Origin: Ciceribacter thiooxidans
Lineage (GTDB): Bacteria; Pseudomonadota; Alphaproteobacteria; Rhizobiales; Rhizobiaceae
Reading direction: 5' to 3'
NCBI RefSeq assembly: GCF_014126615.1
Contig: NZ_CP059896.1
Location: 568,501-632,500, forward strand
Length of the DNA: 64,000 nucleotides
The notes beneath the pieces were generated by a model that was not told where the DNA came from, did no database searches, and was given only the letters and a program-made list of their open reading frames with translations. Below are positions 17,891 to 31,054 of this stretch, in pieces. The number at the start of each line of letters is the position of its first letter. The stretch's first letter is position 1. Both the position numbers and the translations under genes were made by a program.

Positions 17891-19144
17891 ATGCGCAAGT
17901 ATTCGGTTTTTGCCGTGGCACGCGAGGCTCTGCGCGGTCACAAGGGCTGGGATGCCCAGTGGACCTCTCCGGAGCCCCGGTCGTCCTATGATGTGATCAT
18001 CATCGGTGGCGGCGGCCATGGCCTGGGCGCGGCCTACTATCTCGCCAAGGAACATGGAATCACCAATGTTGCCGTGCTCGAGCGCGGCTGGATCGGTGGC
18101 GGCAATACCGGGCGCAACACCACGATCATACGGTCCAACTATCTCTATGAAGAGAGCATGGACATCTACGAGCATTCGCTCAAGCTCTGGGAAGGGCTGA
18201 GCCAGGATCTCAACTACAACGTCATGTACTCGCCGCGCGGCGTGATGATGCTGTCGCACAACATCCACGACATGCAGTCGTTCAAGCGCCACGTGCATGC
18301 TAACACTCTCTACGGCATCGACAACGAATGGCTGACGCCGGAGCAGGCGAAGGCCTATTGCCCGCCGCTCGACATCTCCAAGACGGCGCGCTACCCGATC
18401 AACGGCGCGGCCTTGCAGCGCCGCGGCGGCACCGCCCGTCACGACGCCGTCGCCTGGGGCTTTGCACGTGCGGCATCCGACCGTGGCGTCCACATCATCC
18501 AGAACTGCGAAGTGACCGGCATCCGGCGCGGCCCGAACGGCGAGGTGACGGGGGTCGACACGAGCCGCGGCTTCATCGGTGCCAAGAAGATCGGTGTCTC
18601 CGCCGCCGGCCATTCCTCCGTCGTCATGGCGATGGCCGACATCAAGCTTCCGGTCCATTCGACGCCGCTACAGGCGCTCGTTTCCGAACCGATGAAGCCG
18701 ATCTTCCCCTGCGTCGTCATGTCGAATTCGGTGCATGCCTACATCTCGCAGTCGGACAAGGGCGAGTTCGTCATCGGTGCCGGCACCGACCAGTATAACT
18801 CCTATTCCCAGACCGGCGGCCTGCAGATCATCACCCATACGCTCGATGCGATCTGCGAACTCTTCCCGATGTTCCGCCGCGTCAAGATGATGCGTCAGTG
18901 GGGCGGCATCACCGACAACACCGCCGACCGTTCGCCGATCCAGAGCGTGACGCCGGTTCCGAACCTCTTCGTCAACGCCGGCTGGGGAACGGGCGGGTTC
19001 AAGGCGACGCCGGGCTCCGCCAATCTCTTCGCGCATCTGATCGCGCGGGGCGAGCCGCACCGTCTCGCCGCCGGCCTGACGCTTGACCGGTTCCGCACCG
19101 GCCGCCTGATCGACGAGGCGGCTGCCGCTGCCGTGGCGCACTGA
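17891..19144 (+). CDS. soxB: sarcosine oxidase subunit beta
   Basis: The 417-residue FAD subunit of heterotetrameric sarcosine oxidase opens with the dinucleotide motif DVIIIGGGGHGLGAAYYL near residue 36 and contains ARHDAVAWGFARAA, whose His is the covalent FMN attachment site in this family. The enzyme oxidises sarcosine (N-methylglycine) to glycine, passing the methyl carbon to tetrahydrofolate and making hydrogen peroxide. It is the first gene of soxBDAG with 18 bases to soxD. In this class of bacteria the set usually serves choline, betaine or creatinine breakdown. Confidence 0.97.
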   Translation: MRKYSVFAVAREALRGHKGWDAQWTSPEPRSSYDVIIIGGGGHGLGAAYYLAKEHGITNVAVLERGWIGGGNTGRNTTIIRSNYLYEESMDIYEHSLKLWEGLSQDLNYNVMYSPRGVMMLSHNIHDMQSFKRHVHANTLYGIDNEWLTPEQAKAYCPPLDISKTARYPINGAALQRRGGTARHDAVAWGFARAASDRGVHIIQNCEVTGIRRGPNGEVTGVDTSRGFIGAKKIGVSAAGHSSVVMAMADIKLPVHSTPLQALVSEPMKPIFPCVVMSNSVHAYISQSDKGEFVIGAGTDQYNSYSQTGGLQIITHTLDAICELFPMFRRVKMMRQWGGITDNTADRSPIQSVTPVPNLFVNAGWGTGGFKATPGSANLFAHLIARGEPHRLAAGLTLDRFRTGRLIDEAAAAAVAH

Positions 19145-19162
19145 TATCGAGGACCGCTCATC

Positions 19163-19480
19163 ATGCTGCTGATCAAATGCCCCTATTGTGAAGAAGAGCG
19201 CTCCGAGCTCGAATTCCGCGGCGCCGGCGAGGCCCACATCGTGCGCCCCGCCAACATCGCCGAAGTCTCCGACGAGGAATTCGCCGAATACTTCTTCCTG
19301 CGCGTCAACCCGAAGGGCCTCATCTTCGAACGCTGGCGCCACATCCATGGATGCGGCCGCTTCTTCAATGCGGTGCGCGATACCGTGAGCGACAAGTTCC
19401 TGATGACCTACAAGGCCGGCGAACCGAAGCCCGACGTCGCCGCCGTTCTCAACAGCCAAGACAAGGGAGCTGCCAAATGA
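19163..19480 (+). CDS. soxD: sarcosine oxidase subunit delta
   Basis: This 105-residue subunit has the zinc site of the delta family: Cys6 and Cys9 in IKCPYCEEE, with His and Cys in WRHIHGCGRFFN. It is a structural subunit that seals the complex and has no known catalytic role. It begins 18 bases after soxB and its stop overlaps the start of soxA by four bases (ATGA), so the two are translationally coupled. Confidence 0.96.
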   Translation: MLLIKCPYCEEERSELEFRGAGEAHIVRPANIAEVSDEEFAEYFFLRVNPKGLIFERWRHIHGCGRFFNAVRDTVSDKFLMTYKAGEPKPDVAAVLNSQDKGAAK

Positions 19481-22470
19481 GCGGCGCCAACCGTATTCCC
19501 GGCAAGGGTCGTCTCACGCCGGCCAGAACCGCCCGCTTCACCATCGACGGCCGAAGCCTGACGGCGATTGAAGGCGACACCGTCGCCTCGGCGATGCTCG
19601 CCAACGGCATGCATCTCGCCGGCCGTTCCTTCAAGTATCACCGTCCGCGCGGCATCCTGACCGCAGGCCCGGAAGAGCCGAACGCGCTGCTCGACGTCAG
19701 CCGCGACGCCGCACGCCGCCAGCCGAACGTGCGGGCGACGGTGCAGGAAGTCTTCGACGGCATGAAGATCGGCACGCAGAACCGCTGGCCGAGCCTCGCC
19801 TTCGACATCGGCGAGATCAACGACTTCGCCTCGCCGTTCTTCGCCGCCGGTTTTTACTACAAGACCTTCATGTGGCCGAAGAGCTTCTGGCATTCGGTCT
19901 ACGAGCCCTTCATCCGCCGTGCCGCCGGTCTCGGCGTCGCGCCGAAGGAAGCCGATCCGGATCACTATTCAAACCGTTACGCCCACTGCGACGTCCTCGT
20001 GGTCGGTGGCGGGGCGGCCGGTCTTGCTGCCGCCCTCTCGGCTGCTGAAGCCGGTGCCAAGGTGATCGTCTGCGACGAGCAGGCGGAAGTCGGCGGTGCT
20101 TTCCACTACGACACCTCGGCAATCGTCGACGGGCAGAACGGCTACGACTGGGCACAGTCCGTCGCAGCGAAGCTCGCCTCGATGCCGAACGTGCGCCTTC
20201 TCACCCGCACCACTGCCTTCGGTTACTACAACCACAATTTCGTGGCTTTGGCCGAACGCGTGACCGATCATCTCGCAAAGCCCGCGAAGGGGCTGCCGCG
20301 CGAGCGGCTGTGGCAGGTCCGCGCCAAGCGCGTCGTGCTCGCCACCGGCTCGATCGAACGGCACATGGTGTTCGCCAACAACGACCGTCCGGGCATCATG
20401 CTGGCGGCAGCAGGGCGCACCTATCTGAACCACTTCGGTGTCGCGGTCGGCGCCAAAGTCGGCGTCTATACCGCCCATGACTCCGCCTACGAAGCGGCCT
20501 TCGACCTGAAGCGCGCCGGCGTTTCCGTCGTCGCGATCGTCGATTGCCGCGACAAGCCCGGCGAGAAGGTGCTAGCGGAAGCCCGTTCACTCGGCATCGA
20601 CGTGCTGGTCGGCCACGGCGTCGTGGACACCGCTGGCCGTCTCCGGATCAAGTCGATGAGCGTCCGCCGCAACGGCGGCGGTGCGTCGCGCAAGATCGAG
20701 GTCGACGCGCTTCTCGTTTCCGCCGGCTGGACGCCGTCGGTGCACCTGTTCTCGCAGTCGCGTGGCAAGCTGAAGTTCGACGCCGTGAACGACCGCTTCC
20801 TGCCGGACGTCTATGCGCAGGATTGCGTCTCGGTCGGCAACTGCAACGGCACCGACGACCTGCAAGCGATCCTCGACGAGGCATCCTCGGCCGGTGCGGC
20901 GATGGCTGCGGCGGCGGGTGCCGCCGGTGCTACCGCGGTGCAGTTTTCGGGCAGCAACGCCTTCGACTGGACCGGCGGCATGATCGGCGCTGCGGAAGGG
21001 GCGGGACCTGACACCACCGTCAGGGCCTTCATCGATTTCCAGCATGACGTCTGTGCCAAGGACATTCGCCTCGCCGTGCGCGAGGGCATGCACTCGATCG
21101 AGCACATCAAGCGCTTCACCACCAACGGCATGGCGTCCGACCAGGGCAAGCTTTCCAACATGCACGGTCTGGCGATCGCGGCCGAAATGCTCGGCCGACC
21201 GATCCCGCAGGTGGGCCTCACCACCTTCCGTGCGCCCTACACGCCGGTGACCTTCGGCACGCTGATCAACCACTCGCGCGGCGATCTCTTCGATCCGACC
21301 CGCAAGACGCCGATGCATTTCTTCGAAGCGGCGCAAGGCGCCGAGTTCGAGGACGTCGGCAACTGGAAGCGCGCCTGGTACTATCCGCGAGCGGGCGAGG
21401 ACATGCACCAGGCGGTCAACCGCGAGTGCAAGACGGTTCGCGACGTGGCAGGCGTCTTCGATGCCTCCACGCTCGGCAAGATCGAGGTGGTCGGCCCGGA
21501 TGCCGCGACCTTCCTCAACCTTCTCTACACGAATGCGTGGGACACGCTGAAGCCGGGCAAGGCCCGCTACGGCATCATGACCCGCGAGGACGGTTTCGTC
21601 TATGACGACGGCGTCGTCGGCCGCATCGCCGAGGACCGCTTCCACGTCACCACGACGACCGGCGGCGCGCCGCGCGTCCTCCAGCACATGGAAGACTACC
21701 TGCAGACGGAATTCCCGCACCTGAAGGTCTGGCTCACCTCGACCACCGAACAGTGGTCGGTGATCGCGGTGCAGGGACCGAAGGCGCGCGACATCATCGC
21801 CCCCTTCGTCGAAGGTATCGACATCTCGAACGAAGCCTTCCCGCACATGAGCGTCGCCGAAGGCAAGTTCTGCGGAGTACCGACGCGTCTTTTCCGCGTC
21901 TCCTTCACGGGTGAGCTCGGCTTCGAAATCAACGTGCCGGCGGATTACGGTGCATCGGTCCTGGAAGCCGTCTGGAACCGGGCGGAAAGCATGGGTGCGT
22001 GCCTCTACGGCACCGAGACCATGCACGTCCTGCGCGCCGAGAAGGGCTACATCATCGTCGGTCAGGACACCGACGGGACGTTGACCCCCGACGATGCCGG
22101 CCTCGCCTGGGCCGTCTCCAAGAAGAAGACGGACTTCGTCGGCATCCGCGGCCTGAAGCGTCCGGATCTCGTCATGGAAGGCCGCAAGCAACTGGTCGGC
22201 CTCCTGACGAAGGACCCGAACACGGTGCTGGAGGAAGGCGGCCAGATCGTCGCCGATCCGAACCAGCCGAAGCCGATGACCATGCTCGGCCATGTCACCT
22301 CCTCTTACTGGTCGCCGAATGCCGGCCGGTCGATCGCGATCGCGATGGTGGCAGGCGGGCGCAGCCGCATGGGTGAAACGCTCTATGTTCCGATGGCCGA
22401 CAAGACCATCGCCGTCGAGGTGACGGACATGGTGTTCTTTGACAAGGAAGGGGTACGCATCCATGGCTGA
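19477..22470 (+). CDS. soxA: sarcosine oxidase subunit alpha
   Basis: The 997-residue subunit has an N-terminal ferredoxin-like domain (FTIDGRSLTAIEGDTVASAML), a NAD-binding Rossmann region (DVLVVGGGAAGLAAALSAAE at about residue 172), and a C-terminal folate-binding aminomethyltransferase domain from about residue 600 (GVFDASTLGKIEVVGPDA, then VSFTGELGFEINVP). It transfers the sarcosine methyl carbon to tetrahydrofolate, giving 5,10-methylene-tetrahydrofolate. The ATG overlaps the soxD stop; an in-frame upstream extension would lie inside soxD. Length agrees with the family. Confidence 0.97.
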   Translation: MSGANRIPGKGRLTPARTARFTIDGRSLTAIEGDTVASAMLANGMHLAGRSFKYHRPRGILTAGPEEPNALLDVSRDAARRQPNVRATVQEVFDGMKIGTQNRWPSLAFDIGEINDFASPFFAAGFYYKTFMWPKSFWHSVYEPFIRRAAGLGVAPKEADPDHYSNRYAHCDVLVVGGGAAGLAAALSAAEAGAKVIVCDEQAEVGGAFHYDTSAIVDGQNGYDWAQSVAAKLASMPNVRLLTRTTAFGYYNHNFVALAERVTDHLAKPAKGLPRERLWQVRAKRVVLATGSIERHMVFANNDRPGIMLAAAGRTYLNHFGVAVGAKVGVYTAHDSAYEAAFDLKRAGVSVVAIVDCRDKPGEKVLAEARSLGIDVLVGHGVVDTAGRLRIKSMSVRRNGGGASRKIEVDALLVSAGWTPSVHLFSQSRGKLKFDAVNDRFLPDVYAQDCVSVGNCNGTDDLQAILDEASSAGAAMAAAAGAAGATAVQFSGSNAFDWTGGMIGAAEGAGPDTTVRAFIDFQHDVCAKDIRLAVREGMHSIEHIKRFTTNGMASDQGKLSNMHGLAIAAEMLGRPIPQVGLTTFRAPYTPVTFGTLINHSRGDLFDPTRKTPMHFFEAAQGAEFEDVGNWKRAWYYPRAGEDMHQAVNRECKTVRDVAGVFDASTLGKIEVVGPDAATFLNLLYTNAWDTLKPGKARYGIMTREDGFVYDDGVVGRIAEDRFHVTTTTGGAPRVLQHMEDYLQTEFPHLKVWLTSTTEQWSVIAVQGPKARDIIAPFVEGIDISNEAFPHMSVAEGKFCGVPTRLFRVSFTGELGFEINVPADYGASVLEAVWNRAESMGACLYGTETMHVLRAEKGYIIVGQDTDGTLTPDDAGLAWAVSKKKTDFVGIRGLKRPDLVMEGRKQLVGLLTKDPNTVLEEGGQIVADPNQPKPMTMLGHVTSSYWSPNAGRSIAIAMVAGGRSRMGETLYVPMADKTIAVEVTDMVFFDKEGVRIHG

Positions 22471-23014
22471 TCTCATGGCGGCTTCTCGGAAATCGGTGCT
22501 GGAAGGCGCCCATGGCGGATCGACGGTCGTCCGGCTGACGCCGGCGGTTCCGGCGGAGCGTATCTCGCTGCGGGCGGGAGCGGATGCCGTGGCCGGTCTG
22601 TCGAAGGCACTCGGCGTCAAGCTCCCGGTCAAGCCGAAGACGTCGGCTTCAGCCAAGGGCCGCACGGCGCTTTGGCTCGGGCCGGACGAATGGCTGGTGA
22701 TCGACGAACAGGGCGGCCTGATGGCCGCCTGTGCCGAGGCGGGCGTGGTGCACGCCGCAACTGACGTCTCCCACCGCAACACCGCGATCATCGTTTCGGG
22801 GCCGGGTGCGGAAAACACACTCAACGGCGGTTGCTCGCTCGACCTGTCCCTCGCGACCTTCCCGGTCGGAGCTGCCGCACGCACCGTGCTCGGCAAGATC
22901 GAGATCGTGCTTCATCGCGTCGATGAGGAAACCTTCCGCGTCGAATGCTGGCGCTCGTTTGCGGACTATGCCTTCGGCCTGCTCGCAGAAGCAGCGGAAG
23001 ACGCTGCCGCCTGA
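22463..23014 (+). CDS. soxG: sarcosine oxidase subunit gamma
   Basis: The 183-residue subunit is related to the C-terminal part of aminomethyltransferases but lacks the catalytic folate site. Family segments ALWLGPDEWLVIDEQG and the closing WRSFADYAFGLLAEA are present. I start it at MADLMAASRK, overlapping soxA by eight bases, because this reproduces family length. It completes the soxBDAG operon. The next gene is convergent. Confidence 0.94.
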   Translation: MADLMAASRKSVLEGAHGGSTVVRLTPAVPAERISLRAGADAVAGLSKALGVKLPVKPKTSASAKGRTALWLGPDEWLVIDEQGGLMAACAEAGVVHAATDVSHRNTAIIVSGPGAENTLNGGCSLDLSLATFPVGAAARTVLGKIEIVLHRVDEETFRVECWRSFADYAFGLLAEAAEDAAA

Positions 23015-23033
23015 CGAAAACGGGGCAGGCCGC

Positions 23034-24089
23034 TCAGAGGCCTGCCCAGCCTTTCCATTTGATCCAGCGGCCGTGGAAGTCTGCACGGCCAATCTCCCGG
23101 CGTTCGCCTGACGGCCAGATTTCAAGCGTCAATGCCGCCCCGTCGGGCTTGCCGTCAGCCTCGAGTTGCAACCGGGCGAGCGGTGCCTCATCCGACGCTT
23201 CCCGTCCTGCCTTGCGGATCAATGTTTCGCCTTCTTCCTTCAAGGTTTCCGGCAGGTACTGCCATGCGATGGTGTGATAGATCACGTGCGCGGCCGCCCG
23301 CCGAGGGACGGCGAGCCGCCGTCGTAGCCAGTCGATGGCATCTGCGCGCTCGACCGTGAGGCCGTTGCTTCGAGCTATTTTGAGCGCATTGCGCGTGCGC
23401 TCCAGCCGGTCCGTCTGATCTGCCCAGATGTAGGAGGCAAGCCGCAGGCGGTCCTCGGTGGAGGAGGGATCGAGCGGATTGAGATCGCAGCCCGCGCGGT
23501 CGAGGACGGAAAGGTCGGCAGTCGGCGGCGCGTCACCCTGCCAGTCCGGTTCGAGCACGACCGTCGAGTCCGGTCCCCAGACGGAATTGCCGAGACGGTG
23601 GCGGTAACGGTCCCATTGCAGGTTCAGCCCGGCGCTCGCCCCGATTTCCGAGAGCACGAGCGGCTTGCCGGTCAAGGCGGCGATGGTCAGGAAGCCTGGC
23701 AACAAGGCAGCGGAACGGCGAACCTCGTTGGTCTGCGGTGCAGATTTCAGTCGCTCCAGAATGAACGCTTCGTGCTTTCGGAACGCCGCCTCGCAGGCGG
23801 CCCACAGCGCGTCGTCATCGACAGCGTGGGGCGGGTAAGTTGCGGCGAGGGAGGGTGCCCTGCCGGAGAGCACCAGTGCGTGCAGGGAGCCGGCAAGACG
23901 CAGTGCGAGCGCGTCGCGCGACGAAGACGGGTCCCCGGCCCAGTTGAGGATGCGGCTGCCGACTGTCGTCTGCATGTCGAGCCGCAATGCCGCCAGCCGG
24001 CAGAGCCGGGCGGTAAAGGGAGAGCCGAGGTCGTCGCAGGATTGTGCCTGCCGCAGGAAGGATCGCCTGATGACTTCCGGCTTCTCCAT
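23034..24089 (-). CDS. DUF2332 family protein
   Basis: The 351-residue soluble protein belongs to DUF2332, a family without established function. It shows the family segment LVLSEIGASAGLNLQWDRYRH, which resembles a nucleotide- or SAM-binding loop, and the late stretch HVIYHTIAWQYLP. The ATG is chosen because GGAAGGAG lies just upstream and because it begins two bases after the stop of the MaoC-like gene, which makes the pair an operon. I cannot assign a reaction; a methyltransferase-like fold is possible but unproven. Confidence 0.8.
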   Translation of the reverse strand: MEKPEVIRRSFLRQAQSCDDLGSPFTARLCRLAALRLDMQTTVGSRILNWAGDPSSSRDALALRLAGSLHALVLSGRAPSLAATYPPHAVDDDALWAACEAAFRKHEAFILERLKSAPQTNEVRRSAALLPGFLTIAALTGKPLVLSEIGASAGLNLQWDRYRHRLGNSVWGPDSTVVLEPDWQGDAPPTADLSVLDRAGCDLNPLDPSSTEDRLRLASYIWADQTDRLERTRNALKIARSNGLTVERADAIDWLRRRLAVPRRAAAHVIYHTIAWQYLPETLKEEGETLIRKAGREASDEAPLARLQLEADGKPDGAALTLEIWPSGERREIGRADFHGRWIKWKGWAGL

Positions 24090-24091
24090 CG

Positions 24092-24580
24092 TCAGACTCC
24101 TTCCGGTCGGTCCTTCGGATCGAACTGCACGATGGTGATCCAGGTAGCGGTCAGCGCCGGCTTGCGTTCGTTTTCGATTTCGATGCTGATGTCGTAGGTC
24201 GTCATCATCATGCCGGCGCCGCGGAAGCGCGCCTCGGTCAGGACGAAATGGCCGCGGATCCGTTTGCCGCATTTGACCGGCGACATGAAGCGGATGCGGT
24301 CGAAGCCGTAGTTGATGCCCATGGTCTGCTCGCGGATGACCGGCAGGCAGTCGTAGTTCATCGTCGAGAGCAGCGACAAGGTGAGGAAGCCGTGGGCGAT
24401 CGTTCCGCCGAAGGGCGATTCGGCTGCGGCGCGTGCCGGGTCGACATGGATGAACTGGTGGTCGTTCGTCGCACCGGCAAAGGCGTCGATCATCGACTGG
24501 TCGACGGTGATCCAGTCGGAAAGGCCGATTTCCTGCCCGACGAGCCCCGCGACATCCGAAAGTGAAATCTCACGCGGCAT
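24092..24580 (-). CDS. MaoC-like (R)-hydratase / NodN family hotdog protein
   Basis: The 162-residue single-hotdog protein has the MaoC hydratase signature with catalytic Asp and His (FAGATNDHQFIHVDPARAA, then SPFGGTIAHGFLTLSLL). Members hydrate 2-enoyl-CoA or act on related thioesters; rhizobial NodN belongs here too, but no nod genes are nearby, so I leave the name off. It is the first gene of a two-gene unit with the DUF2332 gene two bases later. Single-domain size matches the 150-160 usual for the family. Confidence 0.87.
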   Translation of the reverse strand: MPREISLSDVAGLVGQEIGLSDWITVDQSMIDAFAGATNDHQFIHVDPARAAAESPFGGTIAHGFLTLSLLSTMNYDCLPVIREQTMGINYGFDRIRFMSPVKCGKRIRGHFVLTEARFRGAGMMMTTYDISIEIENERKPALTATWITIVQFDPKDRPEGV

Positions 24581-24719
24581 GGGTCCTCACTGAATTTTTC
24601 ATTGTCTGAAATACCTTTGTCGTTTGGATGCCGGCGTTCCGCAGAGCGATATCACCAGCCACAGTATATCTTCTTTCATAGCGTGTAGCGGACACCGGAC
24701 CAATGCCAGTCAATTTGAT

Positions 24720-26684
24720 CTAGTACTCGATGAACAAGGCCACTGTTCGCGGCTGCAGCATGATAGAGGTGAGCTTCTCGCCGGAAAAGGGATTGTGCCA
24801 CACGAGGCCGGGTGTCTGCGGCAGCACGAAATGACGCGGGCGCTGCGCCCGGTTGAAAAGGATGGCGATGCGGACGTCATGTCCGGTTTCCCGGTCACGG
24901 GTCTTCAGGATCATCGAGAGCGTCGCGCCTTCCGCTTCCTCCCAGTCGGGAATGGTGTTCGGCTCGCCGGCGGCATTCATCCACTCGACATCGCCGTTCT
25001 CGCCGGTGAAGAAGCCGGTGCCGGAGAAAACGTCGAAGCGCTTGCGCAGTGCGGAGGCGACGGCCGTGTGATTGACGAGGCCGCGATCCATCGCCTGCCA
25101 GTCGATCCAGGTGATTTCGTTGTCCTGGCAATAGGCGTTGTTGTTGCCGTGCTGGGTTCGCCCGCCCTCGTCGCCGGCCGTCAGCATGATCGTGCCGCGC
25201 ATGGAGAACAGTGTCGAAATGAGCGCGGCGACGTCGTGGCGGCGGCGCTGGACGATCTCCGGATCATCCGTCGCCCCCTCGGCACCGTTGTTCCAGGAGA
25301 AATTCTCGTCATGGCCGTCGTGGTTGTTCTCGCCGTTGCGGCCGTTGCGCTTGTGGGTATGGGAGACGAGATCGAGAAGAGTGAAACCGTCATGGGCGGC
25401 GATGAAATTAACCGTCCGCGAGACCGACTCCCCATGCCGGGCAAGGACGTCCTGCGAGCCGGCCAGCGCGGTCGCGAAGGCGCCGCGCATATGATCGTCT
25501 CCCCGCCAGAAACGCCGGACGGTGTCGCGCGCCCTGTCGTTCCATTCGAGGTACGGTTGCGGAAAGTTGCCGAGCTGGTAACCGCCCGGCCCGACGTCCC
25601 ACGGCTCGGCGATCAGGACCCGGTCGGCGAGCACGCTATCGCAAGCAATGGCGTGCAGGGTGCGGGCGGTGGTGTGGAAACCGCGCGCCGTGCGGCCGAG
25701 AATGGGCGCGAGGTCGAAGCGGAAGCCGTCGACGCCGGCATGCAGCACGAAATGGCGCAGGCTGTCGAGGATCAGCCGGCGAACGTAGACGTGGTCACAG
25801 GCGAGCGTGTTGCCGCAGCCGGTGTCGTTGACGAGCACGCCCGGATTGTCCGGCAGATGGCGATAGCAGGAGAGATTGTCGAGGCCGCGCAGCGATAGCG
25901 TGCCGCCATGCCTGTCGCCTTCTCCCGTATGGTTGAAGACGACGTCGAGGATCACGCCGATTCCTTCGGCGTGGAGTGCTGCGACGGTGTTGCGAAGCTC
26001 GGCGACGCCGCTGGGCGCAAGACGCGGATCGATCGCCATCATGGCAACGGGATTGTAGCCCCAGCCGTTGACGAGGCCGAGCGGCCCGAGATGGCGCTCG
26101 TCGAGCCAGGCGACGATCGGCATCAGCTCGACCGCGTCGACTTTCAGCCTCTTCAGGTGCGAGAGGACGGTTGGATGGGCAAGTGCAGCGATCGTGCCGC
26201 GCTGGTGCTCCGGCACGTCCGGGTGGAGCATCGTGAAAGCCCTGACCGGAACTTCGTAGATAAAACCGCCGGGCGCGAAGAGCGGCGGCTTGCGCGTGAC
26301 CGCCACGTCTTCGGTGACGATCGCCTTCGGGACGAGCGAATCGGTGTTTTCCCCGAAGACGCCGAGGCGGGGATCCTGCCTGAACGGGCGGTCGATCTCC
26401 TTGGCGTACGGATCGACCAGAAGCTTCGACGGGTCGAACCAGTCGCCCTGATCGGGAACATAGCGCCCATGGGCGCGATAGCCGTAGCGGGTGCCCGGCC
26501 GGACACCCTCGACATGCAGGCGATGATGTCCGTTCTGGTCGCGAGTCATCGGCAAGCGGCAGATTTCCACGTCGCCGGCCGAGTCGAAAAGGCAGAGTTC
26601 CACGCGTTCCGCATGGTGCGACCACACGGCGAAATCGCATCCCTTCGCCGTCAGCGCGACGCCACCGGACGGAAAGCTGGTCAT
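24720..26684 (-). CDS. glgX: glycogen debranching enzyme
   Basis: The 654-residue isoamylase-type GH13 enzyme removes alpha-1,6 branches left after phosphorylase action. An N-terminal CBM48-like domain (VALTAKGCDFAVWSHHAERVELCLFD) precedes the barrel with the four GH13 regions: DVVFNHTGEGD, GVDGFRFDLAPILG (Asp nucleophile), LIAEPWDVG (acid/base Glu) and FIAAHDGFTLLDLVSH. It is the last gene of the minus-strand glycogen operon, 11 bases after pgm. Confidence 0.96.
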   Translation of the reverse strand: MTSFPSGGVALTAKGCDFAVWSHHAERVELCLFDSAGDVEICRLPMTRDQNGHHRLHVEGVRPGTRYGYRAHGRYVPDQGDWFDPSKLLVDPYAKEIDRPFRQDPRLGVFGENTDSLVPKAIVTEDVAVTRKPPLFAPGGFIYEVPVRAFTMLHPDVPEHQRGTIAALAHPTVLSHLKRLKVDAVELMPIVAWLDERHLGPLGLVNGWGYNPVAMMAIDPRLAPSGVAELRNTVAALHAEGIGVILDVVFNHTGEGDRHGGTLSLRGLDNLSCYRHLPDNPGVLVNDTGCGNTLACDHVYVRRLILDSLRHFVLHAGVDGFRFDLAPILGRTARGFHTTARTLHAIACDSVLADRVLIAEPWDVGPGGYQLGNFPQPYLEWNDRARDTVRRFWRGDDHMRGAFATALAGSQDVLARHGESVSRTVNFIAAHDGFTLLDLVSHTHKRNGRNGENNHDGHDENFSWNNGAEGATDDPEIVQRRRHDVAALISTLFSMRGTIMLTAGDEGGRTQHGNNNAYCQDNEITWIDWQAMDRGLVNHTAVASALRKRFDVFSGTGFFTGENGDVEWMNAAGEPNTIPDWEEAEGATLSMILKTRDRETGHDVRIAILFNRAQRPRHFVLPQTPGLVWHNPFSGEKLTSIMLQPRTVALFIEY

Positions 26685-26695
26685 CGATATTTGCC

Positions 26696-29770
<3,075 letters not shown>

Positions 29771-29771
<1 letters not shown>

Positions 29772-31039
29772 CAGCTTCCCGCTTCGAGTTTGTCCAGCAT
29801 GGTCTGGGTGATCAGGCAGACGCCGTTTTCCGACCGACGGAAGCGCCGTGCGTCGAGTTCCGGGTCCTCGCCGACCACGAGACCCTCGGGGATCACCACC
29901 CCGTGGTCGATGATGACGTTGGTCAGCCGCGCGTGGCGGCCGATCACCACCCGCGGCAGCACGATCGCACCCTCGAGTCGCGAATAGGAATTGGCGCGCA
30001 CGCCGGTGAAGAGAAGGCTCTTGTGGAGCGAGGAGCCGGAGATGATGCAGTCGCCCGAAACCAGCGACGAGATGGCGGAGCCGCGGCGTCCCTCGTCGTC
30101 GTGCACGAACTTGGCGGGCGGCGTGACCTCCGCATAACTCCAGATCGGCCAGGACTTGTCGTAGATGTCGAGTTCCGGAACCACGTCGGTCAGGTCGATA
30201 TTCGCCTGCCAGTAGGCGTCGATCGTCCCGACGTCGCGCCAGTAGGGCGTATGCTCGCCTTCCGAGCGCACGCAGGAGCGCGCGAAGCGGTGGGCGACCG
30301 CCTTACCGTTCTCGACGATGTAGGGGATGATGTCCTTGCCGAAGTCGCGGCTCGATTTCGGATCCTCGGCGTCGCGCCGCAGGCACTCCATCAGGAAACG
30401 CGTGTGGAAGACGTAGATGCCCATCGAGGCGAGCGAAAAATCCTCCTTGCCGGGAATGCCCGGCGGGTCGGCGGGCTTCTCGATGAAGGCGATGATCTCG
30501 TCCTTCTCGTTGACGTGCATGACGCCGAAGGCGCTCGCCTCCGCGCGTGGCACTTCGAGGCAGCCGATCGTGACATCGGCGCCGGAATCGACGTGCTGCT
30601 GCAGCATCAATTCGTAGTCCATCTTGTAGATGTGGTCGCCGGCAAGGATCACCATGTATTCCGGGCCGTAGGGCTCGATGATGTCGATGTTCTGGTAGAC
30701 CGCGTCGGCGGTTCCTTCATACCACTGCGTCTCGGAGACGCGCTGGCTCGCCGGCAGGATGTCGAAGCTCTCGTTTCGTTCCGGGCGGAAGAAGTTCCAG
30801 CCCCGCTGCAGATGCCGGATCAGCGAATGCGCCTTGTACTGGGTGGCGACCCCGATGCGGCGGATACCGGAATTCAGCGCATTGGAGAGCGCAAAGTCGA
30901 TGATGCGGGTCTTTCCCCCGAAATAGACGGCCGGCTTGGCGCGCCGGTCGGTTAGTTCCTTGAGGCGGCTCCCCCGTCCGCCCGCAAGTACATAGGCCAT
31001 GGCGTCGCGCGCCAGAGGCTGTGTTCTTCTTTCCTGCAT
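29771..31039 (-). CDS. glgC: glucose-1-phosphate adenylyltransferase
   Basis: This 422-residue enzyme makes ADP-glucose, the committed step of glycogen synthesis. The N-terminal nucleotidyltransferase motif is [21 protein letters not shown]; the glucose-1-phosphate site [11 protein letters not shown] and the C-terminal left-handed helix repeats with allosteric residues are present. GlgC is normally activated by sugar phosphates and inhibited by AMP, ADP or phosphate. It follows glgB by 15 bases and overlaps glgA by one. Confidence 0.98.
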
Positions 31040-31054
31040 GGTTCCCCTCCCGCG

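Noticed and set aside
20587..22896. A 769-codon open frame antisense to soxA
   Set aside because: Same codon-bias artefact; the sense frame has clear sarcosine oxidase motifs.
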